DNA of 64,000 bases, from contig NZ_CALEJS010000016.1 in NCBI RefSeq assembly GCF_937898475.1, positions 372,001-436,000 of the forward strand, given 5' to 3'. Positions within the stretch are counted from its first letter, which is position 1, and each line of letters opens with the position of its first letter. Positions 35,863 through 44,853 of this stretch are shown in pieces. The position numbers were made by a program, and so were the translations under genes. Under the pieces are notes generated by a model. It made no database searches, was not told the DNA's origin, and saw only the letters and a program-made list of their open reading frames with translations. The stretch is from an uncultured Chitinophaga sp. Its GTDB lineage: Bacteria > Bacteroidota > Bacteroidia > Chitinophagales > Chitinophagaceae.

Positions 35863-36744
35863 TTATTTAACGCTTACATTGCCCCACTTCCGCCTGTACA
35901 AATACCAGCCCGCGGCGCCTGCTATCCAGAAGGGCCATAAACGCAGCAGGAAAATAAATACATTCCGGAAGATCTCCACACCATCGCCAGCTGCACTCAG
36001 CAACTCGGCTCCAAAGCCTGCACGCACCACTTTCCCCGGGTCTACCACTACCTGTATGTCTGCTACCTCCGGTTGAAAAAGCTGTACGGAAAAAGTAGCA
36101 TAGTTTACATCATCCAGGATACCCAGGTTAATGATCCTGCGGTCAATGGCCACGTTTCGTTTCGCATCCTGGTAAGCTGCTACATCCAGCGGTGTACTGT
36201 TTTTCCCGGGGCTCAGCTGGTCGGCATTCTTTTCAGTGTCTTTATTCTTTAATGCATTGGAAAGATAATCCAGCGTTTTGTCCTGCTCCTTCAGCGTACG
36301 GTGCTCAATAAAAGAAGACATAGCGGTAAGGATACGAACAATGGAATCAAGGCCGGCTGCGGGTACCCGCAAAGTAAGGTAGGCGGTAGGGGTGTACAGT
36401 TGTATGCGTTTCATCGAATCTGCGCTGTAAGGCGCTTCACTCAGGCGGCCAAAGGAATTACGCATCGTACTCTCCACTATTACGCCATTCATACTTAATA
36501 CGGCCTGTTCCAGTGCTGCGGTAGCATTGAATACATTGTTTACGCGGCATCGTACATCCGCCGTTCGTATCCTTTTCCTGGAAGGGGAGTTTAGCGCTGC
36601 AATGTCGTTGGAGAACTGTGTGGAATCTGCCGCGATTTCGTAGGCTGCAGCAGGTTCGCTGGCATTGACCCGTTTTTCCATATTGGCCTGGCAGGCAACC
36701 AGCGTTATAGCTCCCAGGAGGAGATAACATAGTAAAGGGCGCAT
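35863..36744 (-). CDS. DUF4349 lipoprotein
   Basis: A protein of about 293 residues. Start ATG at 36744 gives MRPLLCYLLLGAITLVAC, a lipoprotein signal (lipobox LVAC); an upstream ATG at 36771 is less likely. DUF4349 proteins have an extracytoplasmic coiled or beta domain (LTLRVPAAGLDSIVRIL, LGILDDVNYATFSVQLF) and a C-terminal helix (FIFLLRLWPFWIAGAAGWYL), and are thought to act in the envelope; the role is unknown. Following genes run in the same direction. Confidence 0.85.
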   Translation of the reverse strand: MRPLLCYLLLGAITLVACQANMEKRVNASEPAAAYEIAADSTQFSNDIAALNSPSRKRIRTADVRCRVNNVFNATAALEQAVLSMNGVIVESTMRNSFGRLSEAPYSADSMKRIQLYTPTAYLTLRVPAAGLDSIVRILTAMSSFIEHRTLKEQDKTLDYLSNALKNKDTEKNADQLSPGKNSTPLDVAAYQDAKRNVAIDRRIINLGILDDVNYATFSVQLFQPEVADIQVVVDPGKVVRAGFGAELLSAAGDGVEIFRNVFIFLLRLWPFWIAGAAGWYLYRRKWGNVSVK

Positions 36745-36828
36745 AGTGTTATAGGTTTCCAGTGTATACACCGGATCCTGTAAAGGTAACCTGGCTTAAA
36801 AGTTAAAATAAACCAAAAGCCGTCTCAT

Positions 36829-36870
36829 AAAAAAATCGTTGGGCCATGCCTGCAGCACTTGTCCAACGAT
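36829..36870 (-). terminator. terminator of serS
   Basis: On the minus strand an 8-base stem (atcgttgg 36835-36842 with ccaacgat 36863-36870) is followed by a run of seven T (36835-36829). It sits just downstream of serS; family-E-like attatcaatt words (36877-36899) precede it. Confidence 0.85.
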
Positions 36871-36893
36871 CTTTCATTATTAATTATCAATTA

Positions 36894-38168
36894 TCAATTC
36901 GCTATCACTGCCGCCCCGAAATAAGGCTGCAGCACCTGTGGTATATGTATTCCATCTGCAGCCTGGTTATTTTCCAGTATACAGGCCAGTATACGCGGCA
37001 AGGCCAGGGAGCTGCCGTTCAGGGTATGCACCAGCTGTGGTTTACCGCCGCTGTCTTTAAAACGTATCTTCATGCGGTTAGCCTGGTATGCTTCAAAATT
37101 GGATACAGAACTTACTTCCAGCCACTTCTGCTGCGCTGCGCTATACACTTCAAAATCATAGGTCAGCGCAGAAGTAAAGCCCATATCACCGCCACACAGG
37201 CGTAAAATGCGGTAAGGTAAGCCTAAGCTCTGTACCAGGCCTTCTACATGCGCCACCATTTCATCCAGCGCAGCATATGATTTATCCGGATGTACCAGCT
37301 GTACCACTTCCACTTTATCAAACTGGTGTACGCGGTTCAGGCCTCTTACGTCTTTACCGTAAGAACCGGCTTCCCTGCGGAAACAGGGTGTGTAAGCAGT
37401 CATTTTGACGGGAAGTTCACTGTCTTTTAATATCTCGTCGCGGTAAATGTTGGTTACCGGCACTTCAGCCGTTGGTATCAGGTACAGTTTATCTTCACCT
37501 ACAAAATACATCTGGCCTTCCTTATCGGGCAGCTGACCGGTACCATAGGCCGTATCTGCATTTACCAGGTAAGGCGGCTGATACTCCGTATATCCTTTGC
37601 TGATATTATAGTCCAGGAAATACTGGATCAATGCACGCTGCAGGCGGGCGCCCCTGTTCTTGTAAACCGGGAAACCACTGCCGGTGATCTTATTACCCAG
37701 CTCAAAATCGATCAGGTCATATTTCTTTGCCAGGTCCCAGTGAGGTACGGCATCAGCAGACAAGGCAGGTTTATCGCCTCCACTCTTTACTTCCACGTTC
37801 TCTTCCGGTGTTTTCCCTGCAGGCACAATAGCGGCAGGCAGGTTAGGCAGTCTGATCAGCGTATCGTGCAGTTGCTTCTCTGTTTCGTTCAATTGATCGT
37901 TGATAGGCCCCTGCTGTTCCTTCAGTGCAGCTACGGTGGCCTTGCGCTGTTCCGCTTCGTCTTTCAGCCCCTGCTTCATCAGCTTCCCGATCTCTTCCGA
38001 TGCTATCTTGATCTTCGCCTGCGTTTCATCATAAGCGAGGGTTAACTGCTTGCGCCTGTCATCCAGCGCCAGTACCTCTTCTACCAGGCCCAGTTCCCTG
38101 AACTGCTTGTGGGCCAGCCGCTCCAATACTAATTCCTTGTTTTGACGAATGAACGGAACCTGTAACAT
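36894..38168 (-). CDS. serS: seryl-tRNA synthetase
   Basis: A 424-residue class II synthetase that charges tRNA-Ser (and tRNA-Sec). The N-terminal long coiled-coil arm spans about residues 30-105; motif 2 (FRREAGSYGKDVRGLNRVHQF) and motif 3 (TLNGSSLALPRILACILENN) are present. The final codons (AVIAN stop) are read from an attatcaatt word repeat. Its 5' side carries a family C repeat before nadE. Confidence 0.96.
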   Translation of the reverse strand: MLQVPFIRQNKELVLERLAHKQFRELGLVEEVLALDDRRKQLTLAYDETQAKIKIASEEIGKLMKQGLKDEAEQRKATVAALKEQQGPINDQLNETEKQLHDTLIRLPNLPAAIVPAGKTPEENVEVKSGGDKPALSADAVPHWDLAKKYDLIDFELGNKITGSGFPVYKNRGARLQRALIQYFLDYNISKGYTEYQPPYLVNADTAYGTGQLPDKEGQMYFVGEDKLYLIPTAEVPVTNIYRDEILKDSELPVKMTAYTPCFRREAGSYGKDVRGLNRVHQFDKVEVVQLVHPDKSYAALDEMVAHVEGLVQSLGLPYRILRLCGGDMGFTSALTYDFEVYSAAQQKWLEVSSVSNFEAYQANRMKIRFKDSGGKPQLVHTLNGSSLALPRILACILENNQAADGIHIPQVLQPYFGAAVIAN

Positions 38169-38200
38169 TAATTCAAATTTTGCGCTAAGATAAATAAATC

Positions 38201-38320
38201 AGCGGTTAGGATTTAGCTTTTAGCTGCTAGCTATTAGCTGCCAGTGTATGCTGTTGTACAGATGGCTCTCTTAAAGCCAATAGCTAAAATCAATAGCTAA
38301 TAGCTGGCAGCTAGCATTTA
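38201..38320. repeat. intergenic word repeat, family C (C1)
   Basis: Left arm words (ggatttagcttttagctgct, agctattagctgccag) and right arm words (aatagctaaaatcaatagct, aatagctggcagctagca) flank a 34-base loop. It ends on the nadE stop codon (tta at 38318-38320). Confidence 0.75.
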
Positions 38321-39982
38321 ACTCAAATATTTCCCAACTATCGGCACTCTTCTCCCCACGCCGAATGCCTTGGAAGATACCCGTATGATGGGGCAGAACT
38401 GGTTACGTTTATACTCATTGGTGTTCACCAGCTTCAGCGTACGGGCTACCAGCTGCGGGTCAAAACCCTGGGAAATGATCTCCCGGGGGCCTTGCCGTCG
38501 TTCAATGTACTGGTACAATATCCTGTCCAGTACCGCGTAATCAGGCAGGCTGTCAGAATCTTTCTGATTGGGCCGCAGCTCAGCCGATGGCGCCTTTTCT
38601 ATGATATTGACAGGGATGATCTCTTTGTCCCGGTTTATGTACCGGGCAAGGGCATATACCTGCATTTTATACACGTCTCCCAGCACAGACAGGCCACCGG
38701 CCATATCGCCGTACAACGTGCCGTAGCCGGTGCTAAGCTCACTTTTGTTGGAAGTGTTCAGCAAAATGTAACCAAACTTGTTGGCAAGGGCCATCACCAG
38801 GTTCCCCCTGATGCGCGACTGGGTATTCTCTTCCGCCACATTGAAGGGCAGGCCTTTAAAATAAGGCTCCAGCGCATCCAGGAAGCTCTGGTAGATACCA
38901 TTGATGCGGATGGTATCGTAGGGATTACCCAGGCTCTCTGACAGGGCCACGGCATCATCTACCGAGTGTTCTGTAGAATAAGGCGAAGGCATCAGCACGG
39001 CCCTTACATTATCCTTACCCAGCGCCTCGCAGGCAATGGCCAGTGTAACAGCGCTGTCTATCCCTCCTGATGATGCTACAATGGCTTTTGTAAAGCCCAT
39101 CTTCCCGAAATAATCGCGGATACCCAATACCAGCGCATTATAAATACGGTCAATGTTATAATCAAACACCAGTTCGCGTATTGGCGTGTGCTGCACCACA
39201 GGCGCCGGCTGCCTGGAATTCACCAGGTCATCCAGCTCTACCAGCTGCAGGGCTTCCTGGAAATAAGGCATCTCTTTCACAATATTTCCCTGCGCGTCAA
39301 AGATCAGCGATCCGCCGTCAAACACGATCTCTGTCTGCGAGCCTACGGTACAGCTGTACAGCATCGGCAGTTTATACTTCAGTACATTGGCGCGGATGAT
39401 CTCCTTACGATCCTGGTCATGATCATAGTCAAAGGGACTGGCAGAAATATTGATCATCACATCGGGCTGCTGCAGAATCAGCTGATCCATGGGGCAGATA
39501 CGGTACAGGGGGTTATCACCCAGGTTCCAGATATCTTCGCAAATAGTGAGGGCCAGTTTCTTTCCCTTGAAGGGAATCACGTTCCACTCATATGCCGGTT
39601 CAAAATAACGGTACTCATCAAATACATCGTAGGTGGGCAGCAGGGTTTTGTGCACCACATGCTTTACCTCCTGTTCATGCAGGAACCATGCAGCATTGAA
39701 CAGGTCTTTACCTTCACGCTGGGGGTTGCGGGCCGGCGCGCCTACAATAACGGCTATACGGTCTGTATGCGCTTTAATGGTATCGATGGCGGCGTAACAT
39801 TTGGTAATAAAATCCTCAAATTCCAGGAAATCCCTGGGGGGATAACCGCATACGCACAATTCAGAGAATACAACCAGGTCTGCCCCCATGGCAATGGCTT
39901 CCTGTATGCCGCTGATGATCTTTTCCGTATTCAGTTCAAAATTGCCGATGTGGTAATTCTGCTGCGCCAGTACAATCTTCAT
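38318..39982 (-). CDS. nadE: glutamine-dependent NAD+ synthetase
   Basis: A 554-residue two-domain enzyme that amidates deamido-NAD+ using glutamine. An N-terminal nitrilase-type glutaminase (residues 1-260) has the Glu/Lys/Cys triad in VVFSELCVCGYPP, HKTLLPTYDVF and LALTICEDIW. The C-terminal synthetase has the PP-loop ASSGGIDSAVTLA. The length fits the glutamine-dependent type. It is followed by serS on the same strand; the beta-barrel gene is 10 bases upstream on the same strand, so both may share a transcript. Confidence 0.95.
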   Translation of the reverse strand: MKIVLAQQNYHIGNFELNTEKIISGIQEAIAMGADLVVFSELCVCGYPPRDFLEFEDFITKCYAAIDTIKAHTDRIAVIVGAPARNPQREGKDLFNAAWFLHEQEVKHVVHKTLLPTYDVFDEYRYFEPAYEWNVIPFKGKKLALTICEDIWNLGDNPLYRICPMDQLILQQPDVMINISASPFDYDHDQDRKEIIRANVLKYKLPMLYSCTVGSQTEIVFDGGSLIFDAQGNIVKEMPYFQEALQLVELDDLVNSRQPAPVVQHTPIRELVFDYNIDRIYNALVLGIRDYFGKMGFTKAIVASSGGIDSAVTLAIACEALGKDNVRAVLMPSPYSTEHSVDDAVALSESLGNPYDTIRINGIYQSFLDALEPYFKGLPFNVAEENTQSRIRGNLVMALANKFGYILLNTSNKSELSTGYGTLYGDMAGGLSVLGDVYKMQVYALARYINRDKEIIPVNIIEKAPSAELRPNQKDSDSLPDYAVLDRILYQYIERRQGPREIISQGFDPQLVARTLKLVNTNEYKRNQFCPIIRVSSKAFGVGRRVPIVGKYLS

Positions 39983-39991
39983 ATCAAAAAT

Positions 39992-40669
39992 TTAAAAGTA
40001 CATGCCTAATCTCAGGGCAAAGCCGTTCAGGTTTACTTTGCCGTCATCCCACCTTGAATTGCGGGTAACATCTACAAAACCGTTCTGGTAACCCAGTCCT
40101 ATCAGCGCTGTCAGCCTTTCGCCCAGGGGATATTCTATACCCGCGCCCAGTAAGAGGCCTGCGTTTATTTTACTGATGCTGCTCAGGATGTTCTCCTTTT
40201 CGTAACGCTGATCCAGGCTGGTTACGTTGGCCCGGCCCCGGATCGGGAATCCAAGGTACGTGCCAAACTGTCCCCAGAATGCTATGCCGTTATAAGCGGT
40301 GGTCTTGAGTTTGATGCTGGCGGGTATTTCAATATGCTGCAGCTTCATCACATATTCGGTAGGGTTCGTTTTGAAGCGGTCCAGCCCTTTTCCTGCGTCG
40401 TATTTTAATGTGCTGCCGCCCATACTGATCTGCAGGCCGGTGGCAAAAGCGTAGTTGCCTTCGTCATTCAGCAAAAAATCTACCATCAGGCCATAGCTCA
40501 GACCCAGGCGTGTTCCTGTACGATTGGCCCCTGCATCCTGCGGGTTCAGAATGGATATGGCAGGATCCAGTTTAAAACCCAGCCTTACCCTGTCCATTGA
40601 AAACCGCTGCTGTGCCTTTGCTGCCATTCCTATGCCCAATAATGCCAGTATCCAAACTGCCTTTCTCAT
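39992..40669 (-). CDS. outer membrane beta-barrel protein
   Basis: A 225-residue protein with a signal peptide (MRKAVWILALLGIGMAAKA-QQ) and eight or so amphipathic strands ending in Phe, typical of small Bacteroidota barrel proteins (PorT/OmpW-like). No specific domain motif is visible, so the function is unknown. It is divergent from gldB with 57 bases between and could be part of the gliding or type IX secretion machinery, but that is only context. Confidence 0.75.
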   Translation of the reverse strand: MRKAVWILALLGIGMAAKAQQRFSMDRVRLGFKLDPAISILNPQDAGANRTGTRLGLSYGLMVDFLLNDEGNYAFATGLQISMGGSTLKYDAGKGLDRFKTNPTEYVMKLQHIEIPASIKLKTTAYNGIAFWGQFGTYLGFPIRGRANVTSLDQRYEKENILSSISKINAGLLLGAGIEYPLGERLTALIGLGYQNGFVDVTRNSRWDDGKVNLNGFALRLGMYF

Positions 40670-40726
40670 AATTTTCTTTTTTTTAATACAAGGTAATGAT
40701 ATTTTTACCCGTCATTAATAAAAACG

Positions 40727-41767
40727 ATGCAAAGGTACATCAATAAAATTTCGGGTTCATGCTGGCTGGCTGTATTGCTGCTGATAACATACGCTGCCTG
40801 TAAATCACGTAAAAAAGTGCCGGATGTTAGCCATATACCGGTTACCGTTAGCGTAGCCCGCTTTGACCAGGACCTGATACAAATAGATACCAGCCATGTG
40901 GCAGAAGGCCTGCAATCCCTGCAGGCGCGTTACCCGGTATTTCTGCCTGCCTATGTGGAGCATATCATGGAATTTGGCGCTTATAATGACAGTGCCCGGC
41001 AGATCCCTTTGCAAATGCGGATGCTGCTCACCCACAAAGACTTCCGCTTCCTGCAGGAAACGGTTCAGCAGAAGTTTCCCAACCTTGCACCGCTGGAAAA
41101 AGAGCTGGCCCAGGGCTTCCGCTATATGAAATATTATTTTCCGGATTTTAAAGTGCCCCGGGTAGTAAGCTTTATCTCAGCCATCGGCAATTACGGAGCA
41201 GTAACAATAGACACGATACTGGGCATAGGCCTGGATATGTACCTGGGCAGCGATTTCCCGGTATATGCAAGCCTGCCTGATTACCCGGCCTATATGGTAC
41301 GCCGCTTTTCTCCCGAATACATCAGCACCAACTCCATTCAGGCGCTGGCGCAGCAGCGTTACCCGCTGCCCGCTCCCGGCTCCAGGCTGGTAGAACAAAT
41401 GGTGGCGGCTGGCAAACAGCAATACCTGCTGGAACAAATATTACCCGAAATACCGGATACCATCAGGCTCGGCTATACGAAAGAGCAGCTGGAATTCTGC
41501 CACGAAAATGAACGCATGATCTGGCAATACTTTATACAGAACGAACTGTTGTACAAATCAGACTGGCAGGAAGCCATGCACTTCATGGGCGATGGCCCCA
41601 CCACGCAGGGTATGCCCGCAGGCGCTCCCGGCCGTATCGGTTATTTTGTGGGCTTACAGATCATAAAAAGCTACATGGACAAACATCCGGAGCTGTCCCT
41701 GCAACAATTAATGGAAAATAAAAATCTGGCGGAAATATTCAACGAAGCTAAGTACAGACCAAGATAA
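40727..41767 (+). CDS. gldB: gliding motility lipoprotein GldB
   Basis: A 346-residue lipoprotein (lipobox TYAAC near residue 25). The block VTVSVARFDQDLIQID near residues 42-57 and the FLPAYVEHIMEFG and RIGYFVGLQIIKSYMDKHP stretches match GldB, which is needed for gliding in Flavobacterium. GldC does not follow here; apaG is downstream on the other strand. GldB-like proteins also occur in non-gliding Bacteroidota. Confidence 0.85.
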   Translation: MQRYINKISGSCWLAVLLLITYAACKSRKKVPDVSHIPVTVSVARFDQDLIQIDTSHVAEGLQSLQARYPVFLPAYVEHIMEFGAYNDSARQIPLQMRMLLTHKDFRFLQETVQQKFPNLAPLEKELAQGFRYMKYYFPDFKVPRVVSFISAIGNYGAVTIDTILGIGLDMYLGSDFPVYASLPDYPAYMVRRFSPEYISTNSIQALAQQRYPLPAPGSRLVEQMVAAGKQQYLLEQILPEIPDTIRLGYTKEQLEFCHENERMIWQYFIQNELLYKSDWQEAMHFMGDGPTTQGMPAGAPGRIGYFVGLQIIKSYMDKHPELSLQQLMENKNLAEIFNEAKYRPR

Positions 41768-41810
41768 TAGAAGATGGAGCGGTTCGTGAAAAGGGGATAT
41801 TCGCTGCGAT

Positions 41811-41848
41811 GGTTAACAGCTAATGGCTAACAGCTGAACGCTGCTAAT
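41811..41848. repeat. intergenic word repeat, family C (C2)
   Basis: gttaacagctaatggctaac and agctgaacgctgctaattc words between the convergent gldB and apaG genes; the apaG stop codon (cta on the plus strand, 41844-41846) lies inside it. Confidence 0.65.
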
Positions 41849-42230
41849 TCAGTTTGAAAGGCACTACCATCTGGAACTCAGGTATCTTCACCTCAAACAG
41901 CTTCTTGTTCAGTTGATTCTCCATCTGGTAAGTACCATACATTTTACCGATCTCTGTGCGGAGATTTGAACCGGAAACATACTGGTAGCTTTCCCCGGGG
42001 GCCAGTAAAGGCTGAACGCCCACTACGCCCTCTCCCTCCACTTCACGGTGCGTACCGTTGGAGTCTATAATATACCAGTGCCGGCGAAGAAGCTTGATAG
42101 GGAAGGTATTGTTGTTCTCTATAGTAATGCGGTAGGCAAACATGTACTCGCTTCCAACGGGATTGGAATAATCAGGCTGGTAGAATGTCTCCACGCTGAT
42201 CGTGATACCTTCTGTAACCTTTTTTACCAT
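41844..42230 (-). CDS. apaG: ApaG family protein
   Basis: A 128-residue protein made almost wholly of an ApaG beta-sandwich. YRITIENNNTFPIKLLRRHW and GEGVVGVQPLLAPGESYQYV are family blocks. ApaG has been linked to cobalt and magnesium efflux and to dinucleoside polyphosphates; the true function is unclear. Its 3' end lies in a family C repeat. Confidence 0.92.
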   Translation of the reverse strand: MVKKVTEGITISVETFYQPDYSNPVGSEYMFAYRITIENNNTFPIKLLRRHWYIIDSNGTHREVEGEGVVGVQPLLAPGESYQYVSGSNLRTEIGKMYGTYQMENQLNKKLFEVKIPEFQMVVPFKLN

Positions 42231-42348
42231 AAGAACCTTTCCTTTAACGTAAAAATAAGGAAAATAAATCCAGTCGGGCTAAAATTTATGTGTTATACCG
42301 ACACACTTTAACCACCCTTTAACATTAATTAACAGCCGTTAAGCGCCG

Positions 42349-42675
42349 CTACACAAACTCAACGCCGGTGATCATCCCCTCATCCTTTTCGGCTTCCCTG
42401 GCCGCCACTTCAAAGCGGTTTTGCCGGTAGCCACAGCGCCAGTACTCCAGCAGGTACAGCCATATAAAGCGCAGAAAGCCGTAATGCCTGTATTGCTTTA
42501 CATGACAAACTTCATGCCTCACCCAGGCTTCATCCCACAGGAATTCCTGCCGGTTTACCCCGTGCAGGTGTATGGTATGGCCAAATACAATGGCTACCCG
42601 GGGGGCGCCCAGTTGATGGGCCGCCCTCCGGGCAAGCCAGGAATGTTCTTTAATACGGCACCTTATTTTTTCCAA
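42349..42675 (-). CDS. small HExxH metalloprotease-like protein
   Basis: A 108-residue protein with VRHEVCHVKQYRHYG (HExxH plus downstream His and Tyr) near residues 52-66, like DUF4157/eCIS-core zinc proteases. The frame starts at TTG 42675 and overlaps the 3' end of the DUF5777 gene by 13 bases; no ATG is available near this end, so translation may depend on coupling. It has no signal peptide and one hydrophobic stretch (FIWLYLLEYW). Proteolytic activity is not shown. Confidence 0.65.
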   Translation of the reverse strand: MEKIRCRIKEHSWLARRAAHQLGAPRVAIVFGHTIHLHGVNRQEFLWDEAWVRHEVCHVKQYRHYGFLRFIWLYLLEYWRCGYRQNRFEVAAREAEKDEGMITGVEFV

Positions 42676-43604
42676 TCTTTTTTACCGAATAGCGAAAATC
42701 TCCGTGAAATGTTGAAACCCCAACGGAACTGTCCCTGTAACCAGGATGACCGTGTTTCAGGTATGAACTGGTTTTCAAGTATGGCCGTGGAGTTCGTAAA
42801 GTTAACACTAAACACGTGACCTCCGGTCTCTATTTCAAGTCCGGCGCCCAGCGGGTTGAAGAACTCAACACCCTGCGACTTGTAATAATCCTTGCTGCTC
42901 TGGCTGCGGAAAGGGTAGTAATATTCAGCAATAAAAGCCAGCCTTTTAGACAGCTTCACCCGTCCGCTGCCCCCCAGTGCGAACATATTGTTCTGATCCA
43001 TATAACCCACACGGTTACGGTGTACGTAGGTGGGAGATAAGGTAAGCGAGAGCCTTTCCCCGAATTTACGGGCCAGGATGGCCTGCCCTACGTAAGTCAT
43101 ACGGTCGGTGAACTCGTCAAAATGCGAAGGCGAAGTGGCATCATCGTTGGACGACATTGTGCTTACGGTAACATTGCCAAATACGGTCAATGATACAGGT
43201 ATATGATCATCCGTTGTTTGTTTCAGTATCCTGTACTTGGCCAGGCCTTCAAATATCTGCGTCAGGTCTCCCGATCCTTTTGCCCGGCTGATGCCGATCA
43301 TGAGGTCGTCTGTGATGCCATATTCAAAAGCGATCCGGATGTCGGTAGAGTTATCCAGGCCAAAAGCGGTCTTACCGCCGCCAAAAGAGCCCCCGGCATC
43401 TCCAAAGCGGTGCGCTACCCTGAAATCCAGCTCGTGCTTTTTCAGGGTCTCATTAGAATGCCCCATAATGATCCGGGTCGATTTAAAAGTGCCGATCACC
43501 GGCTGGTGGCCGGTGGAATCCTTGAACATTGTGCTCAGATCGTCTTGCGCCTGGCTGGTGATGCACAGGCCGCAGCTTATCAGTAACAGACTTATCGCCT
43601 TCAT
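42663..43604 (-). CDS. DUF5777 beta-barrel protein
   Basis: A 313-residue secreted protein (signal peptide cut near residue 20, TSQA-QDD). TFKSTRIIMGHSNETLKKHE and DFRVAHRFGDAGGSFGGGK are the DUF5777 family hallmarks. It is expected to form an outer-membrane barrel of unknown role. It lies in an operon with YceI and a c-type cytochrome, and overlaps the HExxH gene at its 3' end. Confidence 0.8.
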   Translation of the reverse strand: MKAISLLLISCGLCITSQAQDDLSTMFKDSTGHQPVIGTFKSTRIIMGHSNETLKKHELDFRVAHRFGDAGGSFGGGKTAFGLDNSTDIRIAFEYGITDDLMIGISRAKGSGDLTQIFEGLAKYRILKQTTDDHIPVSLTVFGNVTVSTMSSNDDATSPSHFDEFTDRMTYVGQAILARKFGERLSLTLSPTYVHRNRVGYMDQNNMFALGGSGRVKLSKRLAFIAEYYYPFRSQSSKDYYKSQGVEFFNPLGAGLEIETGGHVFSVNFTNSTAILENQFIPETRSSWLQGQFRWGFNISRRFSLFGKKDWKK

Positions 43605-43679
43605 AGATCTTTGGTTTGTATAGCAGATGAATTGTTATTAAATATGAAAAGGTACGGGTAGCGAACAACAGCAGCCGGC

Positions 43680-44225
43680 TTACCTGGCATAGGTTGCCTT
43701 TACTGTTACTTCTACTACCTCGGCTATATTCTTGATCACCAGAGTAGGTATTTTTATCTTGTGATCTGCCAGTTTTACATTGAATTTGGAAGCAGAAATA
43801 ACCTGTCCGTTCTGCACTGTAATGGTGCCTTTTTCCCGGTAGGTCTTGTCTACTCCATGTAGTGACAACACGCCTTCCACCATTACGTCGTGTGTGCCGT
43901 CTTTGCTAAGGTTTGCCGCATCCGGCTCCACCACTTTTCCTTTGAACTCCGCATAGGGATACTTATCCGTTTCCAGGTAGTTTTCATTAAAGTGCTCCTG
44001 CATCAGCTTTTTCCGGAACTGAAAAGTGTTCACAGGCACTTTGAAGTACACGGCCCCGGTTTTCAGGTTGATGGCAGAAACGCCTTTATCTGTTTTAGCT
44101 TCGATATCCTCCATTGGTGCGGATGAAAAGAAGGAAAAACTGGCATTACGGCAGGAGTAGATGTCCTGCGCAAAAACATTCACTGTTCCCAGTACTATAC
44201 CCAGGATTAAAAGCATTCGTTTCAT
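43680..44225 (-). CDS. YceI family periplasmic protein
   Basis: A protein of about 181 residues, start ATG at 44225 (the frame extends to 44258). It has a signal peptide (MKRMLLILGIVLGTVNVFAQ) and a YceI beta-barrel with FKVPVNTFQFRKKLMQEHF, NENYLETDKYPYAEFKGKV and VEGVLSLHGVDKTY. YceI proteins bind isoprenoid quinone-like lipids in the periplasm. It lies between DUF5777 and a cytochrome c gene. Confidence 0.85.
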   Translation of the reverse strand: MKRMLLILGIVLGTVNVFAQDIYSCRNASFSFFSSAPMEDIEAKTDKGVSAINLKTGAVYFKVPVNTFQFRKKLMQEHFNENYLETDKYPYAEFKGKVVEPDAANLSKDGTHDVMVEGVLSLHGVDKTYREKGTITVQNGQVISASKFNVKLADHKIKIPTLVIKNIAEVVEVTVKATYAR

Positions 44226-44271
44226 GCGTACAAAAAATTTTAGTGTAAATCGCTCCAATGGCCAATGGCTG

Positions 44272-44634
44272 TTACTCCGGCAATCCTTTGTCTATCCAGC
44301 AACTGATGGAATCCCGTAAACTTTGCCTCAGCTGTCCGCCGGGAGGCATATCTGCCTGGGCGCTCAGTACCCGCAGGCGGAAGATGGTAGTATTGGCAGA
44401 TACAAAGCTTACGAACTTGGCCTTGGTGGAAAAATCGGCTCCAAGCGGCGCAGTAGGTCCGCTATGACAACTGGTGCACCTGGAAGAGATCGTGGCATAT
44501 ACATCCGAACTATTGATCACTACCGCATCGCAACCGCTCGGTTCCGGACCTGTGTCCGGCGCCGCGGCTTCCTTGTTCGTACAACTATACATGGTCACTG
44601 CCAGCAGGCCTAACAATACAAGATATGTCTTCAT
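44272..44634 (-). CDS. small c-type cytochrome lipoprotein
   Basis: A protein of about 120 residues, start ATG at 44634 (the frame starts upstream with TTG at 44643). A lipoprotein signal precedes MYSC near residue 18. A single heme-binding CTSCH is present (SRCTSCHSGPTAPLG), with Met residues toward the C-terminus (PPGGQ region) as possible ligands. It likely shuttles electrons in the periplasm with the YceI and DUF5777 proteins in the same operon. It is divergent from murF. Confidence 0.8.
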   Translation of the reverse strand: MKTYLVLLGLLAVTMYSCTNKEAAAPDTGPEPSGCDAVVINSSDVYATISSRCTSCHSGPTAPLGADFSTKAKFVSFVSANTTIFRLRVLSAQADMPPGGQLRQSLRDSISCWIDKGLPE

Positions 44635-44839
44635 GTGTCTCAAAAAGGGTTTTTAATGAACTGATGATTTATTTGTTTTTAATTGTTTAACAATAGTAAT
44701 TTCACAAGTTGCAGGTCTGCTGCTGTTTGCTGGTGTATGTGACCTTTTCATGCTATACGTAGATTAATACGCATCGCTTTTCTTAATGGTTGCCTCATCA
44801 GTGGTAAGGCCCGCTAAATTATTCAAATTATATTTTAAA

Positions 44840-44847
44840 TACATTTG
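44840..44847 (+). promoter_or_regulatory. -7 box just before murF
   Basis: TACATTTG is a perfect TAnnTTTG box ending six bases before the murF ATG at 44854. It implies a near-leaderless mRNA and argues against starting at the TTG at 44845. No TTG at -33 is visible. Confidence 0.5.
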
Positions 44848-44853
44848 TTGATT

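Noticed and set aside
39188..40009. 273-codon plus-strand frame opposite nadE
   Set aside because: No recognisable motif; nadE on the other strand has full domain structure.
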